Shown here piece after piece: positions 6,423-6,504 of a stretch of 6,504 bases of DNA. The stretch is from an uncultured Lachnospiraceae bacterium (GTDB taxonomy: Bacteria > Bacillota > Clostridia > Lachnospirales > Lachnospiraceae): contig CACXFW010000295.1 of the NCBI GenBank assembly GCA_902767065.1, positions 1 through 6,504 on the forward strand. Direction: 5' to 3'. Positions within the stretch are counted from its first letter, which is position 1. Each line of letters opens with the position of its first letter. A program made the translations under genes and the position numbers. The notes beneath the pieces were generated by a model, which saw only the letters and a program-made list of their open reading frames with translations, did no database searches and had not been told where the DNA came from.

Positions 6423-6504
6423 ATGAGCTTTCTCGATCTGATTCTGATACTGATTCTGGTTCTGGTTTTCTCCGGAGCGGTTTATCTTACCATTGCAAAC
6501 CGGA
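6423..6504 (+). CDS. Probable FeoB-associated Cys-rich membrane protein (3' truncated by window edge)
   Basis: Only 27 codons are in the window. They read MSFLDLILILILVLVFSGAV followed by YLTIANR: a short start, one strongly hydrophobic helix (about residues 4-24) and a basic residue. This is the form of the small FeoB-associated proteins that often follow feoB in Bacillota: one membrane helix, then a short Cys-rich tail. The tail, which would prove the call, lies beyond the window. The family is thought to help ferrous iron transport, possibly by binding iron at the membrane, but its role is not well established. Position directly after feoAB and a clear ribosome binding site support it. Any other small one-helix membrane protein is possible. 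Confidence 0.72.
   Translation, partial: MSFLDLILILILVLVFSGAVYLTIANR

Overview
The window looks like an ordinary housekeeping segment from a Gram-positive Clostridia-type bacterium (Bacillota), most likely Lachnospiraceae or a close relative. The reasons are the order dgt-like / dnaG / trmK, strong AGGAG-type ribosome binding sites before every complete gene, use of a TTG start, the sequence style of the primase and of FeoB (G1 box GNQNSGKTT), and a small FeoB-associated membrane protein after feoB. Base composition is GC-rich (mid-50s percent by eye), towards the high end for that group. The family assignment is an inference; no 16S or other marker is present.

Layout, all on the + strand. 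Bases 1-921 hold the 3' part of a dGTPase-like HD-domain phosphohydrolase, whose start lies outside the window. Bases 922-1072 are a non-coding gap with a good sigma-70-type promoter (947-975) and a leader hairpin (1011-1031). dnaG (primase, 1073-3022, TTG start) follows, then, after only 28 bases, trmK (tRNA m1A22 methyltransferase, 3051-3740). A 158-base gap contains an inverted repeat and a weak -10 candidate. A fused FeoA-FeoB ferrous iron transporter follows (3899-6253). Its stop codon lies within a GC-rich hairpin. The next 169 bases carry an imperfect tandem repeat of about 22 bp. The window ends in the first 27 codons of a small one-helix membrane protein (6423 onward), probably the FeoB-associated Cys-rich protein.

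The first three genes belong to the macromolecular-synthesis neighbourhood (dNTP hydrolysis, replication priming, tRNA modification). The last two form a ferrous iron uptake unit. The striking absence is rpoD: in many Bacillota the primary sigma factor gene sits between dnaG and trmK, and here the two are directly joined. The nif3-like gene that often follows trmK is also absent and the iron locus takes its place.

I found no mobile element, CRISPR array, tRNA or rRNA, and nothing that amounts to a new defence or other unknown system. The items most worth a second look are the rpoD-less junction and the repeat array before the small feo gene.
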